Shown here: positions 9,112 through 17,398 of the stretch, one piece after another
How positions within the stretch are numbered: the first letter of the stretch is position 1
Layout of the letters: each line of letters begins with the position of its first letter
NCBI RefSeq assembly: GCF_023243115.1
Contig: NZ_CP085081.1
Location: 2,976,001-3,040,000, forward strand
Direction: 5' to 3'
DNA from: Sediminicoccus sp. KRV36
Lineage (GTDB): Bacteria > Pseudomonadota > Alphaproteobacteria > Acetobacterales > Acetobacteraceae
Length of the DNA stretch: 64,000 nucleotides
Translations under genes and position numbers: made by a program
The notes under the pieces: generated by a model
What the model was told of the DNA's origin: nothing
The model's input: the letters and a program-made list of their open reading frames with translations, nothing else
The model's database searches: none

Positions 9112-10686
9112 ATGCTGCGTCCCGCCCTGCTGGCCACCGCCCTGCTTGCGGCCGCCTTGCCCGCCCCGGGGGGCGCCAAGGCGCAGCGCACGCTCACCGT
9201 GGGCATGGCCGGCATCCCCACGGGGCTGGACCCGCATTACCATTCCTCCAACAACAACAACGCGCAGCTGCGGCAGATCTTCAACCCGCTGATTGATCTG
9301 GACACGCAAAGCCGCATCTTCCCCGTGCTGGCCGAAAGCTGGCGCAATGTGGATGACCTCACCTGGGAATTCCGCCTGCGTGAAGGCGTGCGCTTCCATG
9401 ACGGCACGCCCTTCGAGGCGGAGGATGTCGCCTTCTCCTTCGCGCGCGTGCCGCAGGTGCCCAATTCGCCCGGCCCCTTCACGCCGATGGTCCGCACCGT
9501 GGCCGAGGTGCAGATCGTGGATGCGCGCACCGTGCGCTTCATCACGCGCGAGCCGACACCCTTCTTCGACCGCGACATCACCGCGATCTTCATGCTCTCC
9601 CGCCGCATCCATGCGAATGCGACGCTGGGCGATTTCAACCAGGGCCGCGCGCTGATCGGCACCGGCGCCTATCGCCATGTCAGCTATGCCCAGGGCGAGC
9701 GGCATGAATTCACCCGCAACCCGGATTTCTGGGGCCCCCGCCCGCCGTGGGACCGCGTGATCACCCGCTACATGACCAATAACGGCGCGCGCGTCGCCGC
9801 CCTCCTGGCCGGCGATGTGGATCTGATTGACGCCGTGCCGGTGCAGGATGTGCAGCGCCTGTCGAATGATCCGCGCCTGGCCGTCTTCACGACGGACAGC
9901 ATCACCACCTCCTACCTCATGCCCGATACGGTGCGGGACCAGGCGCCCTTCATCACCGACAAGCAGGGCAATCCCCTGCCCCGCAACCCGCTGCGCGATC
10001 TGCGCGTGCGCCAGGCCATCTCGCTCTCCATCCCGCGCGAGGCGATCGTGACGCGGCTGCTGGTGGGCCAGGGGCGCGCCGCCGAGCAATTCGCCGCGCC
10101 CTCCCTGCCCGACCGCGCGCCAGGCCTGCCGCCCATCCCGACCGACCTCGTCCGCGCCCGCGCCCTGATGGCCGAGGCGGGCTATCCGGAGGGGTTCCGC
10201 ATGACCATCCATGGCCCCAACGGCTTCATCCCGAGTGACGCGGACATTCTCCAGGCCATCGCGCAGGGGCTTACGCGCATCGGCATCGAAACTCGGGTGG
10301 AGGTGCTGCCGCCGGCCAATTTCTTCACCCGCGCCACGGCCCGCGAATTCGGCATGTTCATGACCACCTTCACCACCTCGACCGCCGCCAACATGCTCCG
10401 CCAGGTGGTGACCACGCGCGATCCGGTGAGCGGTGTCGGCCCCTTCAACCGCCAGCATTATTCCAACCCGGCGGTGGATGTACCGCTGATCGAGGCGCTG
10501 CGCACCATGAACGCCGAGCGGCGCAATCTGCTCACCGCACAGGCGATGCGGGCCGCCACGGATGATCTCGGCGTGATTCCCGTGCATTATCTCCGTGTCA
10601 GTTGGGCAGCGCAGCGCGCCCGCGTGCGTTATGATGCAAGCCCAATCTGGTACACCAACGCTTTGCTGGCCTCGCCCGCGGAGTGA
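9112..10686 (+). CDS. Peptide/solute ABC transporter binding protein, family 5 (DppA/OppA-like)
   Basis: A periplasmic binding protein of the peptide/nickel/oligosaccharide class. The 524 residues open with a signal peptide ending near GGAKAQ (residue 24). The family core includes DPHYHSSNNNNAQ near residue 39, RIFPVLAESWRNVDDLTWEF near residues 65-84 and VRFHDGTPFEAEDVAFSF just after it. The aggagag ribosome site sits 5-11 bases before ATG 9112. No permease or ATPase genes adjoin it. The hydrolase that starts 19 bp downstream could process a peptide or N-acyl amino acid brought in by this protein, but that link is only positional. Confidence 0.87.
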   Translation: MLRPALLATALLAAALPAPGGAKAQRTLTVGMAGIPTGLDPHYHSSNNNNAQLRQIFNPLIDLDTQSRIFPVLAESWRNVDDLTWEFRLREGVRFHDGTPFEAEDVAFSFARVPQVPNSPGPFTPMVRTVAEVQIVDARTVRFITREPTPFFDRDITAIFMLSRRIHANATLGDFNQGRALIGTGAYRHVSYAQGERHEFTRNPDFWGPRPPWDRVITRYMTNNGARVAALLAGDVDLIDAVPVQDVQRLSNDPRLAVFTTDSITTSYLMPDTVRDQAPFITDKQGNPLPRNPLRDLRVRQAISLSIPREAIVTRLLVGQGRAAEQFAAPSLPDRAPGLPPIPTDLVRARALMAEAGYPEGFRMTIHGPNGFIPSDADILQAIAQGLTRIGIETRVEVLPPANFFTRATAREFGMFMTTFTTSTAANMLRQVVTTRDPVSGVGPFNRQHYSNPAVDVPLIEALRTMNAERRNLLTAQAMRAATDDLGVIPVHYLRVSWAAQRARVRYDASPIWYTNALLASPAE

Positions 10687-10705
10687 TGCATCCGAGGTTC
10701 AAGCC

Positions 10706-11992
10706 ATGCCCGACAAAACCACTCTCGCCCAGCTGACCGAAGCCGTCGAACGTGGCTTCGATGAACAGGTGCGCTTCCTCGCGGATATCGTGCGCCATCC
10801 CTCGCTGCGCGGCAGGGAGGCGCCGCTGCAGGACCACATGGCCCGCTGGTTCAATGCGCGCGGTTATAGCGTGGACCGCTTCTCGCTGGCCGATGTCCCG
10901 CTGGCCGAGCACCCCAAGGCCAGCCCCATGGTGGATGTGGACCCCGCCGGCTCCTGGCAGGTGGTGGCCTCCCGGCGCAGCGCCGCCCCTTCCGGCCGCA
11001 GCCTGATCATCCAGGGCCATATCGACGTGGTGCCCGAAGGCCCGGCCGAGATGTGGAGCTTCCCCCCCTATGGCGGCACAGTGAAGGATGGCTGGCTCTA
11101 CGGGCGCGGCGCCAATGACATGAAGGCCGGCGTCGCGGCCATGTGCTTTGCCATGGAAGCCTTGCGCACGGCGGGCTACACCCCCGGCGCCGATGTCCAT
11201 CTGCAGACCGTGACCGAGGAGGAGAGCACCGGCAACGGCGCGCTGGCCACCCTGCTGCGCGGCTATCGTGCCGATGCCTGCCTGATCCCCGAGCCGACCG
11301 GCGGCACCATCACCCGCGCCCATACGGGCACGATGTGGTTCCGCCTGAAGGTGCGCGGCGTGCCCGTCCATGTCGCCGTGGCGCAATCGGGCAGCAATGC
11401 CATCATGAGCGCCTATCACCTGATCCTGGCCCTCCAGGAGCATACCAAGGCCTTGAACGAGGTGGCGAAAACCCACCCCTGGTATGCCCAGATCCAGGAC
11501 CCGATCAAATTCAACCCCGGCATCATCAAGGGTGGCGACTGGGCCAGCTCCACCCCCGCCTGGTGCGAGGTGGATTGCCGCATCGGCCTGCTGCCCGGCC
11601 AGGATGTGGCCGAATGCCAGCGCGCGGTGGAACAGGCCGTGGCGGCGGCGGCGCGCAGCGACCTCTTTCTCTCCAACAATCCGCCCGAGGTGCAATGGCA
11701 CGGCTTCCTGGCCGATGGCTTCGTGCTGGAGCCGGGCAGCGAGGCGGAGCAGATCCTGGGCGAGGCCCATCGCGCGGCCTTTGGCGGCGAAATGCCCGCC
11801 CGCATCACCACCGCGGTGAATGATACGCGCTTCTACGGCCTCTATTTCGACATGCCCGCCCTCTGCTACGGCCCGAAGGGCGAGAACAACCACGGCTTTG
11901 ACGAGCGCACCAACCTCGAACACCTCAAGACCACCACGCTCGCCATGGCCTGCTTCATCGCCGATTGGTGCGGCTTGCAGCCCCTGGAGTGA
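10706..11992 (+). CDS. ArgE/DapE-family zinc deacylase (M20 metallohydrolase)
   Basis: An M20-family hydrolase of the ArgE/DapE/ACY1 group acting on an N-acyl or N-succinyl amino acid or a small peptide; the exact substrate is not evident. In the 428 residues the metal-binding motifs are IQGHIDVVPEG near residue 103, GRGANDMKAGVAA near residue 134 and the catalytic/ligand pair TEEESTGNG near residue 169. A distal metal-ligand region is near YGPKGENNHGFDE at the C-terminus. ATG 10706 follows the upstream binding protein by 19 bp, so the two probably share a transcript. Its annotation as acetylornithine deacetylase would be over-precise. Confidence 0.87.
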   Translation: MPDKTTLAQLTEAVERGFDEQVRFLADIVRHPSLRGREAPLQDHMARWFNARGYSVDRFSLADVPLAEHPKASPMVDVDPAGSWQVVASRRSAAPSGRSLIIQGHIDVVPEGPAEMWSFPPYGGTVKDGWLYGRGANDMKAGVAAMCFAMEALRTAGYTPGADVHLQTVTEEESTGNGALATLLRGYRADACLIPEPTGGTITRAHTGTMWFRLKVRGVPVHVAVAQSGSNAIMSAYHLILALQEHTKALNEVAKTHPWYAQIQDPIKFNPGIIKGGDWASSTPAWCEVDCRIGLLPGQDVAECQRAVEQAVAAAARSDLFLSNNPPEVQWHGFLADGFVLEPGSEAEQILGEAHRAAFGGEMPARITTAVNDTRFYGLYFDMPALCYGPKGENNHGFDERTNLEHLKTTTLAMACFIADWCGLQPLE

Positions 11993-12296
11993 GGGGCGGG
12001 CCGGCCGCCTGGCCGTGCCCGGCATGGCCTTCGGCGTGATCAGCCCGATCTGATGGCTGCGGGCGGGGGCGGGCGATTGCGCCACCCCTGCCATGGGCGA
12101 GTCGCCGGAGCCCGGGGGCCCAGCCTGTGGATTCGGGGGATAGTTTTGGCCCCGGCGCGATCTGCGCTTCCCCCACCTTCCTGTGGCTGGCATGACACAG
12201 TTCCCTTGCGCTGGAGCCCCCTCTTCCGATATGAACGAACAGCGAACATCGGCGGAGTTACAAGCCTTTTGCGCAAAGGGTGAATAGGGCCGAAAC
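11993..12296. other. Non-coding upstream part of the nrdA leader region
   Basis: Part of a 407-bp gap between the hydrolase and nrdA. I find no convincing gene in it. The stretch 12180-12300 is visibly less GC-rich than the surroundings, as expected of a promoter region. It contains the interrupted palindrome CCTTTTGCGCAAAGG at 12265-12279, which may be an operator for an unknown regulator. No clear -35/-10 pair could be fixed. Confidence 0.5.
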
Positions 12297-12312
12297 CTAC
12301 CGCATCTGGTGT
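12297..12312 (+). promoter_or_regulatory. Candidate distal NrdR box (degenerate)
   Basis: The 16-mer CTACCGCATCTGGTGT matches 9 of 16 positions of the NrdR-box consensus (acaCwAtATaTwGtgt), best in the right half. Alone it would be unconvincing. It lies exactly 31 bp upstream of the stronger box at 12328, which is the helical-turn spacing usual for tandem NrdR boxes. Confidence 0.5.
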
Positions 12313-12327
12313 AAATCGTGGTTCGGC

Positions 12328-12343
12328 CATCTATATGTAGTTG
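12328..12343 (+). promoter_or_regulatory. Candidate proximal NrdR box upstream of nrdA
   Basis: The core CTATATGTAG at 12331-12340 matches 9 of 10 positions of the NrdR-box core CwAtATaTwG. NrdR represses ribonucleotide reductase genes when dATP is high. The box ends about 56 bp before the nrdA GTG, where a promoter would be expected, and probably overlaps the -10 region (TATATG at 12332). Confidence 0.7.
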
Positions 12344-12399
12344 CTGTGGGGACGCGTTTCGGGCATATTCCGTCACCGGGGATTTGAGGGGGAAGTACC

Positions 12400-14250
12400 G
12401 TGTTCGATGCCGTTCAGCTTCAAGGACATTTCCAGGTTCAGATGGATCGCAGCCGCGATGCCATGCTGACCGACTTCGGTCGCGCCACCCTGGATGACCG
12501 CTACCTTCTGCCTGGCGAGAGCTATCAGGACCTCTTCGCCCGGGTGGCTTCCGCCTATGGCGATGATGCCGCCCATTCGCAGCGCCTGTATGATTATATC
12601 AGCAAGCTCTGGTTCATGCCGGCGACGCCCGTACTGTCGAACGGGGGTACGACACGCGGGCTGCCGATCTCCTGCTTCCTGAATGAGGCGAATGACAGCC
12701 TCGACTCCATCGTGGACCTCTGGAACGAGAATGTCTGGCTCGCGTCCAAGGGCGGTGGCATCGGCTCCTATTGGGGGAATCTTCGTTCGCTCGGCGAGAA
12801 GGTCGGCCAGAATGGCAAGACCTCGGGCATCGTGCCCTTCATCCGCGTGATGGACAGCCTGACGCTGGCCATTTCCCAGGGCTCGCTGCGGCGCGGTTCG
12901 GCCGCCGTCTATCTGCCCGTCTCCCACCCGGAGATCGAGGAATTCATTGAAATCCGCCGGCCGACCGGGGGGGATCCGAACCGCAAGGCGCTGAACCTGC
13001 ACCACGGCATCCTGCTGTCGGACAAGTTCATGCGCGCCGTGGAAGCCGATGAGGCCTGGGCGCTGACCTCGCCCAAGGATGGCGCCATCGTGCGCACCAT
13101 CTCGGCCCGCTCGTTGTGGATCCGCATGCTGACCGCCCGCATCGAGACGGGCGAGCCGTATTTCATCTTCTCCGACCATGTGAACAATGCGCGGCCCGAG
13201 CATCACAAGCTGGCCGGGCTGGAGGTGAAGACCTCCAACCTCTGCTCCGAAATCACCCTGCCGACCGGGATTGACCAGCATGGCCAGCAGCGCACCGCCG
13301 TGTGCTGCCTCTCCTCGCTGAACCTCGAGACCTGGATGGAGTGGAAGGACGACCCGCTCTTCATCACCGATGTGATGCGCTTCCTGGACAATGTGCTGCA
13401 GAACTTCATTGATACCGCACCCGACAGCATGTCCAAGGCGCGCTATGCCGCGATGCGCGAGCGCTCGGTCGGCCTCGGCGTGATGGGCTTCCACAGCTTC
13501 CTCCAGGGGCTGAACGTGCCCTTCGAGAGCGTGGTGGCGAAGGTCTGGAACAAGAAGATGTTCCGCCACATCCGCACCCAGGCGGACAACGCCTCGCGCC
13601 TCCTGGCCGAGGAGCGCGGCCCCTGCCCGGATGCCGCCGAATACGGCTTCATGGAGCGCTTCTCGAACAAGATGGCGATCGCGCCGACGGCGTCCATCTC
13701 CATCATCTGCGGCGGCGCCTCGCCCGGCATCGAGCCGATCGCGGCCAATGTGTACAACCACAAGACGCTCTCGGGCTCCTATATCGTGCGCAACCCGTAC
13801 CTCAAGAAGGTGCTGGCCAAGCACGGCCGCGACGATGCCGATACCTGGACGACGATCACCGTCAGCAAGGGCTCGGTCCAGCATCTGGACTTCCTGAGCG
13901 AGCAAGAGAAAGCGGTGTTCAAGACCGCCTTCGAGCTTGATCAGCGCTGGGTGATCGAACATGCCGCGGACCGCACGCCCTTCATCTGCCAGGCGCAATC
14001 GCTGAACGTCTTCCTGCCGGCCAATGTCCATAAGCGGGACCTGCACCAGATCCACATGATGGCGTGGAAGAAGGGCGTGAAGTCGCTCTACTACTGCCGC
14101 AGCCTGTCCATCCAGCGCGCCGATACGGTGAGCGAAAAGGTGGTGGGGCAAAGCGACGTGATGACGCGGCACAAGGATGACGCGGTGCTGCCGCTGGAGA
14201 CGCCGGCGCCGGCTTCGACGAATTATGAAGAGTGTTTGGCGTGTCAGTGA
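12400..14250 (+). CDS. nrdA: Ribonucleoside-diphosphate reductase alpha subunit, class I
   Basis: Catalytic subunit that reduces ribonucleoside diphosphates to deoxyribonucleotides. The 616-residue protein has the active-site cysteines in ISCFLNE near residue 90 and CCLSSLNL near residue 302. The radical-site motif NLCSEI (Asn-x-Cys-x-Glu) is near residue 280, and a C-terminal redox pair ends the protein (EECLACQ). It begins directly in the barrel region: the roughly 100-residue N-terminal ATP-cone of the E. coli type is absent, so dATP activity control through a cone is not expected. GTG 12400 follows a strong gaggggga ribosome site. nrdB lies 194 bp downstream, beyond a long inverted repeat. 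Confidence 0.95.
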   Translation: MFDAVQLQGHFQVQMDRSRDAMLTDFGRATLDDRYLLPGESYQDLFARVASAYGDDAAHSQRLYDYISKLWFMPATPVLSNGGTTRGLPISCFLNEANDSLDSIVDLWNENVWLASKGGGIGSYWGNLRSLGEKVGQNGKTSGIVPFIRVMDSLTLAISQGSLRRGSAAVYLPVSHPEIEEFIEIRRPTGGDPNRKALNLHHGILLSDKFMRAVEADEAWALTSPKDGAIVRTISARSLWIRMLTARIETGEPYFIFSDHVNNARPEHHKLAGLEVKTSNLCSEITLPTGIDQHGQQRTAVCCLSSLNLETWMEWKDDPLFITDVMRFLDNVLQNFIDTAPDSMSKARYAAMRERSVGLGVMGFHSFLQGLNVPFESVVAKVWNKKMFRHIRTQADNASRLLAEERGPCPDAAEYGFMERFSNKMAIAPTASISIICGGASPGIEPIAANVYNHKTLSGSYIVRNPYLKKVLAKHGRDDADTWTTITVSKGSVQHLDFLSEQEKAVFKTAFELDQRWVIEHAADRTPFICQAQSLNVFLPANVHKRDLHQIHMMAWKKGVKSLYYCRSLSIQRADTVSEKVVGQSDVMTRHKDDAVLPLETPAPASTNYEECLACQ

Positions 14251-14251
14251 C

Positions 14252-14417
14252 CAGGAGCTCTGCCCCTGGACCCCGGCAGGAAACTTAGTTTCCTGCACCT
14301 TCATTTGTATATTTGAATAATCTTTCGGTGCCCCCTTGCCGTTTTCAGGCATGCCTTAAATCAAACGAAGGTGCAGGAAACGAGTTTCCTGCCGGGGTTT
14401 CAGGGGCAGAGCCCCTG
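14252..14417. repeat. Long nested inverted repeat between nrdA and nrdB
   Basis: Two arms of about 51 bp (14252-14302 and 14367-14417) are near-perfect inverted complements around a 64-bp AT-richer spacer. Each arm contains its own perfect hairpin in the left copy (GCAGGAAAC-TTA-GTTTCCTGC, 14275-14295) and a near copy on the right. The RNA could fold into one long stem or into two smaller ones. The element fills almost the whole nrdA-nrdB gap and resembles a MITE or REP-type insertion more than a simple terminator. Within the window I see no second copy. Confidence 0.85.
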
Positions 14418-14444
14418 AGTTCTAACATTCAGGGATCCTGATAC

Positions 14445-15500
14445 ATGGCCGACGGCATTTCCATCGACGAGCTTCCCGTGAAGTTCGATCTCTTGACCTC
14501 AAACCCGGTCTACAAGCCCTTCCGCTACCCCTGGGCGTATGAGGCCTGGTTGCAGCAGCAGCGCATCCATTGGCTGCCGGAGGAGGTTCCGCTCGCCGAT
14601 GACGTGAAGGATTGGCAGAAGAACCTCTCCGCCAGCGAGAAGAACCTGCTCACGCAGATTTTCCGCTTCTTCACCCAGGCGGATGTCGAAGTGAATAACT
14701 GCTACATGAAGCAGTATTCCCAGGTCTTCAAGCCGACCGAAGTCCTGATGATGATGTCGGCCTTCAGCAACACCGAGACGATCCACATTGCGGCCTATAG
14801 CCACCTGCTGGATACCATCGGCATGCCGGAAAACGAGTACACCGCCTTCCTTAAGTACAAGGAGATGAAGGACAAGTACGACTACATGCATGCCTTCTCG
14901 GTGGACAACAAGACCGAGATCGCCAAGACGCTGGCCGCTTTCGGCGCCTTCACCGAGGGTTTGCAGCTCTTCGCCTCCTTCGCGATTCTCATGAACTTCC
15001 CGCGCTTCAACAAGATGAAGGGTATGGGCCAGATCGTTTCCTGGTCCGTCCGGGATGAGACGCTGCATTGCCTCAGCGTGATCCGCCTCTTCCGCACCTT
15101 CGTGCAGGAAAACCCCGAGATCTGGAATGAGGAGCTGCGCCGCGACCTCTATCTGATCTGCGCCACCATCGTGGATCACGAGGACGCCTTCATTGACCTC
15201 GCCTTCGAGCTTGGCGGCGTGGAAGGCCTGAGTGCGGAGGATGTGAAGCTCTATATCCGCTTCATCGCGGACCGCCGCCTGCAGCAGCTGGGGCTTGAGC
15301 CGCTCTACCACACGGACAAGAACCCCCTGCCCTGGCTGGATGAGATGCTGAACGCCATCGAGCACACGAATTTCTTCGAAAACCGCGCGACCGAATACTC
15401 CAAGGCCTCGACGGAAGGCTCGTGGGAAGATGCCTTCGCCGGCGGCACCTTCACCTCTGCCCAGCCCGAAGGTGAGATCGAGCTCGACGCGCGCCATTGA
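14445..15500 (+). CDS. nrdB: Ribonucleoside-diphosphate reductase beta subunit, class I
   Basis: Radical-generating metal subunit that partners NrdA. The 351 residues contain metal ligands in FTQADVEVNN (Asp80) and TETIHIAAY (Glu111, His114), with a tyrosine at residue 118 in the place of the E. coli radical Tyr122. A second ligand set is in SVRDETLHCL near residues 202-211. The tyrosine argues for class Ia/Ib-type chemistry rather than the Phe-containing class Ic. No ATP-cone is attached to this subunit either. The start is ATG 14445 with an aggga site about 9 bases upstream. Confidence 0.94.
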   Translation: MADGISIDELPVKFDLLTSNPVYKPFRYPWAYEAWLQQQRIHWLPEEVPLADDVKDWQKNLSASEKNLLTQIFRFFTQADVEVNNCYMKQYSQVFKPTEVLMMMSAFSNTETIHIAAYSHLLDTIGMPENEYTAFLKYKEMKDKYDYMHAFSVDNKTEIAKTLAAFGAFTEGLQLFASFAILMNFPRFNKMKGMGQIVSWSVRDETLHCLSVIRLFRTFVQENPEIWNEELRRDLYLICATIVDHEDAFIDLAFELGGVEGLSAEDVKLYIRFIADRRLQQLGLEPLYHTDKNPLPWLDEMLNAIEHTNFFENRATEYSKASTEGSWEDAFAGGTFTSAQPEGEIELDARH

Positions 15501-15531
15501 AGCGGCGGCGTGGCGGGGGTAACTCCCCGCC

Positions 15532-16227
15532 ATGCTCCGCATCATCCGACTATCCAGCCTTCTCCTGCTGACCCTGGTCGCTGGCATCTGGGCCTATGCC
15601 TGGGTCAGCAAATCACCAGGAGAAAGTGTGGGTGAGGCCTTTGCCAATCGCCTCGCCAGCGTCTTCGGGCAGGAGATGGCGGCCCCCAGCGCGGCCGGCG
15701 GGGGCATGCAATTGCCCGCCGGCATGTCCCTGGGCGGCCCCTTCGAACTCACCAACCAGGCAGGCCAGGCCGTCACCGAGCGGGATTTCGCCGGGCGCTG
15801 GCTGCTGGTCTATTTCGGCTTCACCTATTGCCCCGATATCTGCCCGACCGAGCTCGGCACCATCGCCTCGGCGCTGGATGCCATGGGGCCCGCGGGCGAA
15901 TCGGTGACGCCCATTCTCATCACCATTGACCCGCAGCGCGACACGCCGGCCCAACTGGCCGATTACGTCTCCCGCTTTCATCCCCGCATGCTGGGGCTGA
16001 CCGGCACGCCCGAGCAGATCGCGGCGGCCGCGCGGCGCTACCGGGTCTATTTCGCCCGGGTCCAGCGGCCGGAGATGACGGATTACCTGATGGACCACTC
16101 CAGTTTCATCTACCTTGTGGGGCCTGACGCGAAGGTGCGCGCGCTGTTCCGCCCCGAGACCAGCCCCGAGGCCATCGCCGCCGCCGTCACGGCCCAGTTG
16201 CGCGCCGCGCGAAACACCGGTTTGTAA
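15532..16227 (+). CDS. SCO1/SenC copper chaperone for cytochrome oxidase assembly
   Basis: A membrane-anchored thioredoxin-fold protein that delivers copper to, or reduces, the CuA site of cytochrome c oxidase on the periplasmic side. The 231 residues start with one membrane segment (about 5-24). They then carry the copper motif FTYCPDICPTELG near residues 98-110 (Cys-x3-Cys) and the conserved His in LMDHSSFIYL near residue 187. Length and motif spacing fit the family. The gene starts 31 bp after nrdB on the same strand; no oxidase genes are in the window. Confidence 0.92.
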   Translation: MLRIIRLSSLLLLTLVAGIWAYAWVSKSPGESVGEAFANRLASVFGQEMAAPSAAGGGMQLPAGMSLGGPFELTNQAGQAVTERDFAGRWLLVYFGFTYCPDICPTELGTIASALDAMGPAGESVTPILITIDPQRDTPAQLADYVSRFHPRMLGLTGTPEQIAAAARRYRVYFARVQRPEMTDYLMDHSSFIYLVGPDAKVRALFRPETSPEAIAAAVTAQLRAARNTGL

Positions 16228-16311
16228 CTCTTGGCGAGCGCCCCTGATTCGGCGCATAAATCCGGAATTGGCATGGCGATCCGCTACGTGACCGCCGAGG
16301 GGAGTGTTTTC

Positions 16312-16599
16312 ATGGCGGACGACGATGACCGGAGCGAAGGCCTCGATGATGCCTCGCGGGCCGGTGCAGCGCCCCGACAGGGCCGTCGCCTTTCGGACAA
16401 GATTTTGGTGGCCTTCCATCAGGCATGCGACCAGGCGGATTTCGAAGTGGCCGAGCAATTGCTGCGGGTGCTGGAAATGATGCTGACCCGCCGCCCCGTC
16501 TCACCGGACATCAACCGCCGCCGCAACATCGAGACGCTGGTCGCAGCGCATGAGCGCCTGTGGCATTTGCGCCACCCCGAAGCGGATGGCGAGCAGTAG
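16312..16599 (+). CDS. Conserved-looking small acidic/basic protein, unknown function
   Basis: A 95-residue soluble protein. It has an acidic N-terminus (MADDDDRSEGLDD), a basic linker (APRQGRRLSDK) and a helical region (about residues 28-60, KILVAFHQACDQADFEVAEQ), followed by RRPVSPDINRRRNIETL. The helical part looks like a helix-turn-helix-repeat fold, but I cannot name it. ATG 16312 is chosen over the in-frame ATG 16273 because a gaggggag ribosome site lies about 8 bases upstream. It precedes the orphan response regulator by 85 bp, so a functional link is possible but not shown. Confidence 0.75.
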   Translation: MADDDDRSEGLDDASRAGAAPRQGRRLSDKILVAFHQACDQADFEVAEQLLRVLEMMLTRRPVSPDINRRRNIETLVAAHERLWHLRHPEADGEQ

Positions 16600-16684
16600 C
16601 CCGCCCCAGACTTGCCTTTCCGCCCGCAATGCGCCTCCAATGATGCATGGGCGAAACACATTCATCATGTGAGACCATCCGGCG

Positions 16685-17398
16685 ATGAGCGGCCCCACGC
16701 GAATCGCCCTGGTCGAGGATGATCCGCTGCAGCGGCGGATCGTCAGCGAATACCTGGCGCAGCACGGCCTGCGCCCCACCACCTTCGCCTCTGGCGCGGA
16801 ATTCAAGCGCGAGCACGCCCAGGCCCTGCCGGACCTCGCCCTGTTCGATGTCCATCTGAATGAGGCCGAGGATGGCTTCGCCCTGGCCCGCTGGGCGCGC
16901 GCGCGCTCCTCACGCATGGGCATCATCATGCTGACGGCCGCTGGCGATACGGTGGACCGCGTGGTCGGCCTCGAATCGGGCGCCGATGACTATGTGACCA
17001 AGCCCTTCGAGGCGCGCGAATTGCTCGCCCGCATCAAGGCCCTGCTGCGCCGCGCGGCCGAGGCCCCGCCGCCCCCCGCCCTGCTGACCGAAATGCGCGT
17101 GGGCACCGCCCGACTCGATCTGGAGCGCCGCGTGCTGATCCTGGCCGATGGGTCCGAGGATGTGCTCTCGGCCAGCGAATTCGATCTGCTGCATCTGCTG
17201 GTCAAGCACCCCAATCGCCCGCTCAGCCGCGAATGGCTGCTGGAGACGGCGGCCCACCGCGAGGCCGAGGTGTTTGACCGCGCGATTGACAACCGCATCA
17301 TGCGCCTGCGCCGCAAGGTGGAGGCGGACCCCGCCAAGCCCGAGGCCATCCGCTCGGTCCGCGGCGTGGGCTATATCTTCGTGCCGCCCAAGGACTGA
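16685..17398 (+). CDS. OmpR-family two-component response regulator, orphan
   Basis: A DNA-binding response regulator of 237 residues. The receiver domain (about 6-118) has the acidic pair EDD near residue 11, the phospho-acceptor Asp in LALFDVHL near residue 57, LTAAG near residue 83 and the conserved Lys in YVTKPFEARELLARI near residue 103. A winged-helix C-terminal domain follows (about 135-235) with FDLLHLLVKHPNRPLSREWL and RSVRGVGYIF. No histidine kinase lies nearby. The last 28 bp overlap the 3' end of the opposing gene. Confidence 0.92.
   Translation: MSGPTRIALVEDDPLQRRIVSEYLAQHGLRPTTFASGAEFKREHAQALPDLALFDVHLNEAEDGFALARWARARSSRMGIIMLTAAGDTVDRVVGLESGADDYVTKPFEARELLARIKALLRRAAEAPPPPALLTEMRVGTARLDLERRVLILADGSEDVLSASEFDLLHLLVKHPNRPLSREWLLETAAHREAEVFDRAIDNRIMRLRRKVEADPAKPEAIRSVRGVGYIFVPPKD

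Noticed and set aside
12373..14352. Minus-strand open frame across nrdA reaching into the inverted repeat
   Set aside because: Shadow of nrdA; the conserved NrdA motifs are on the plus strand.
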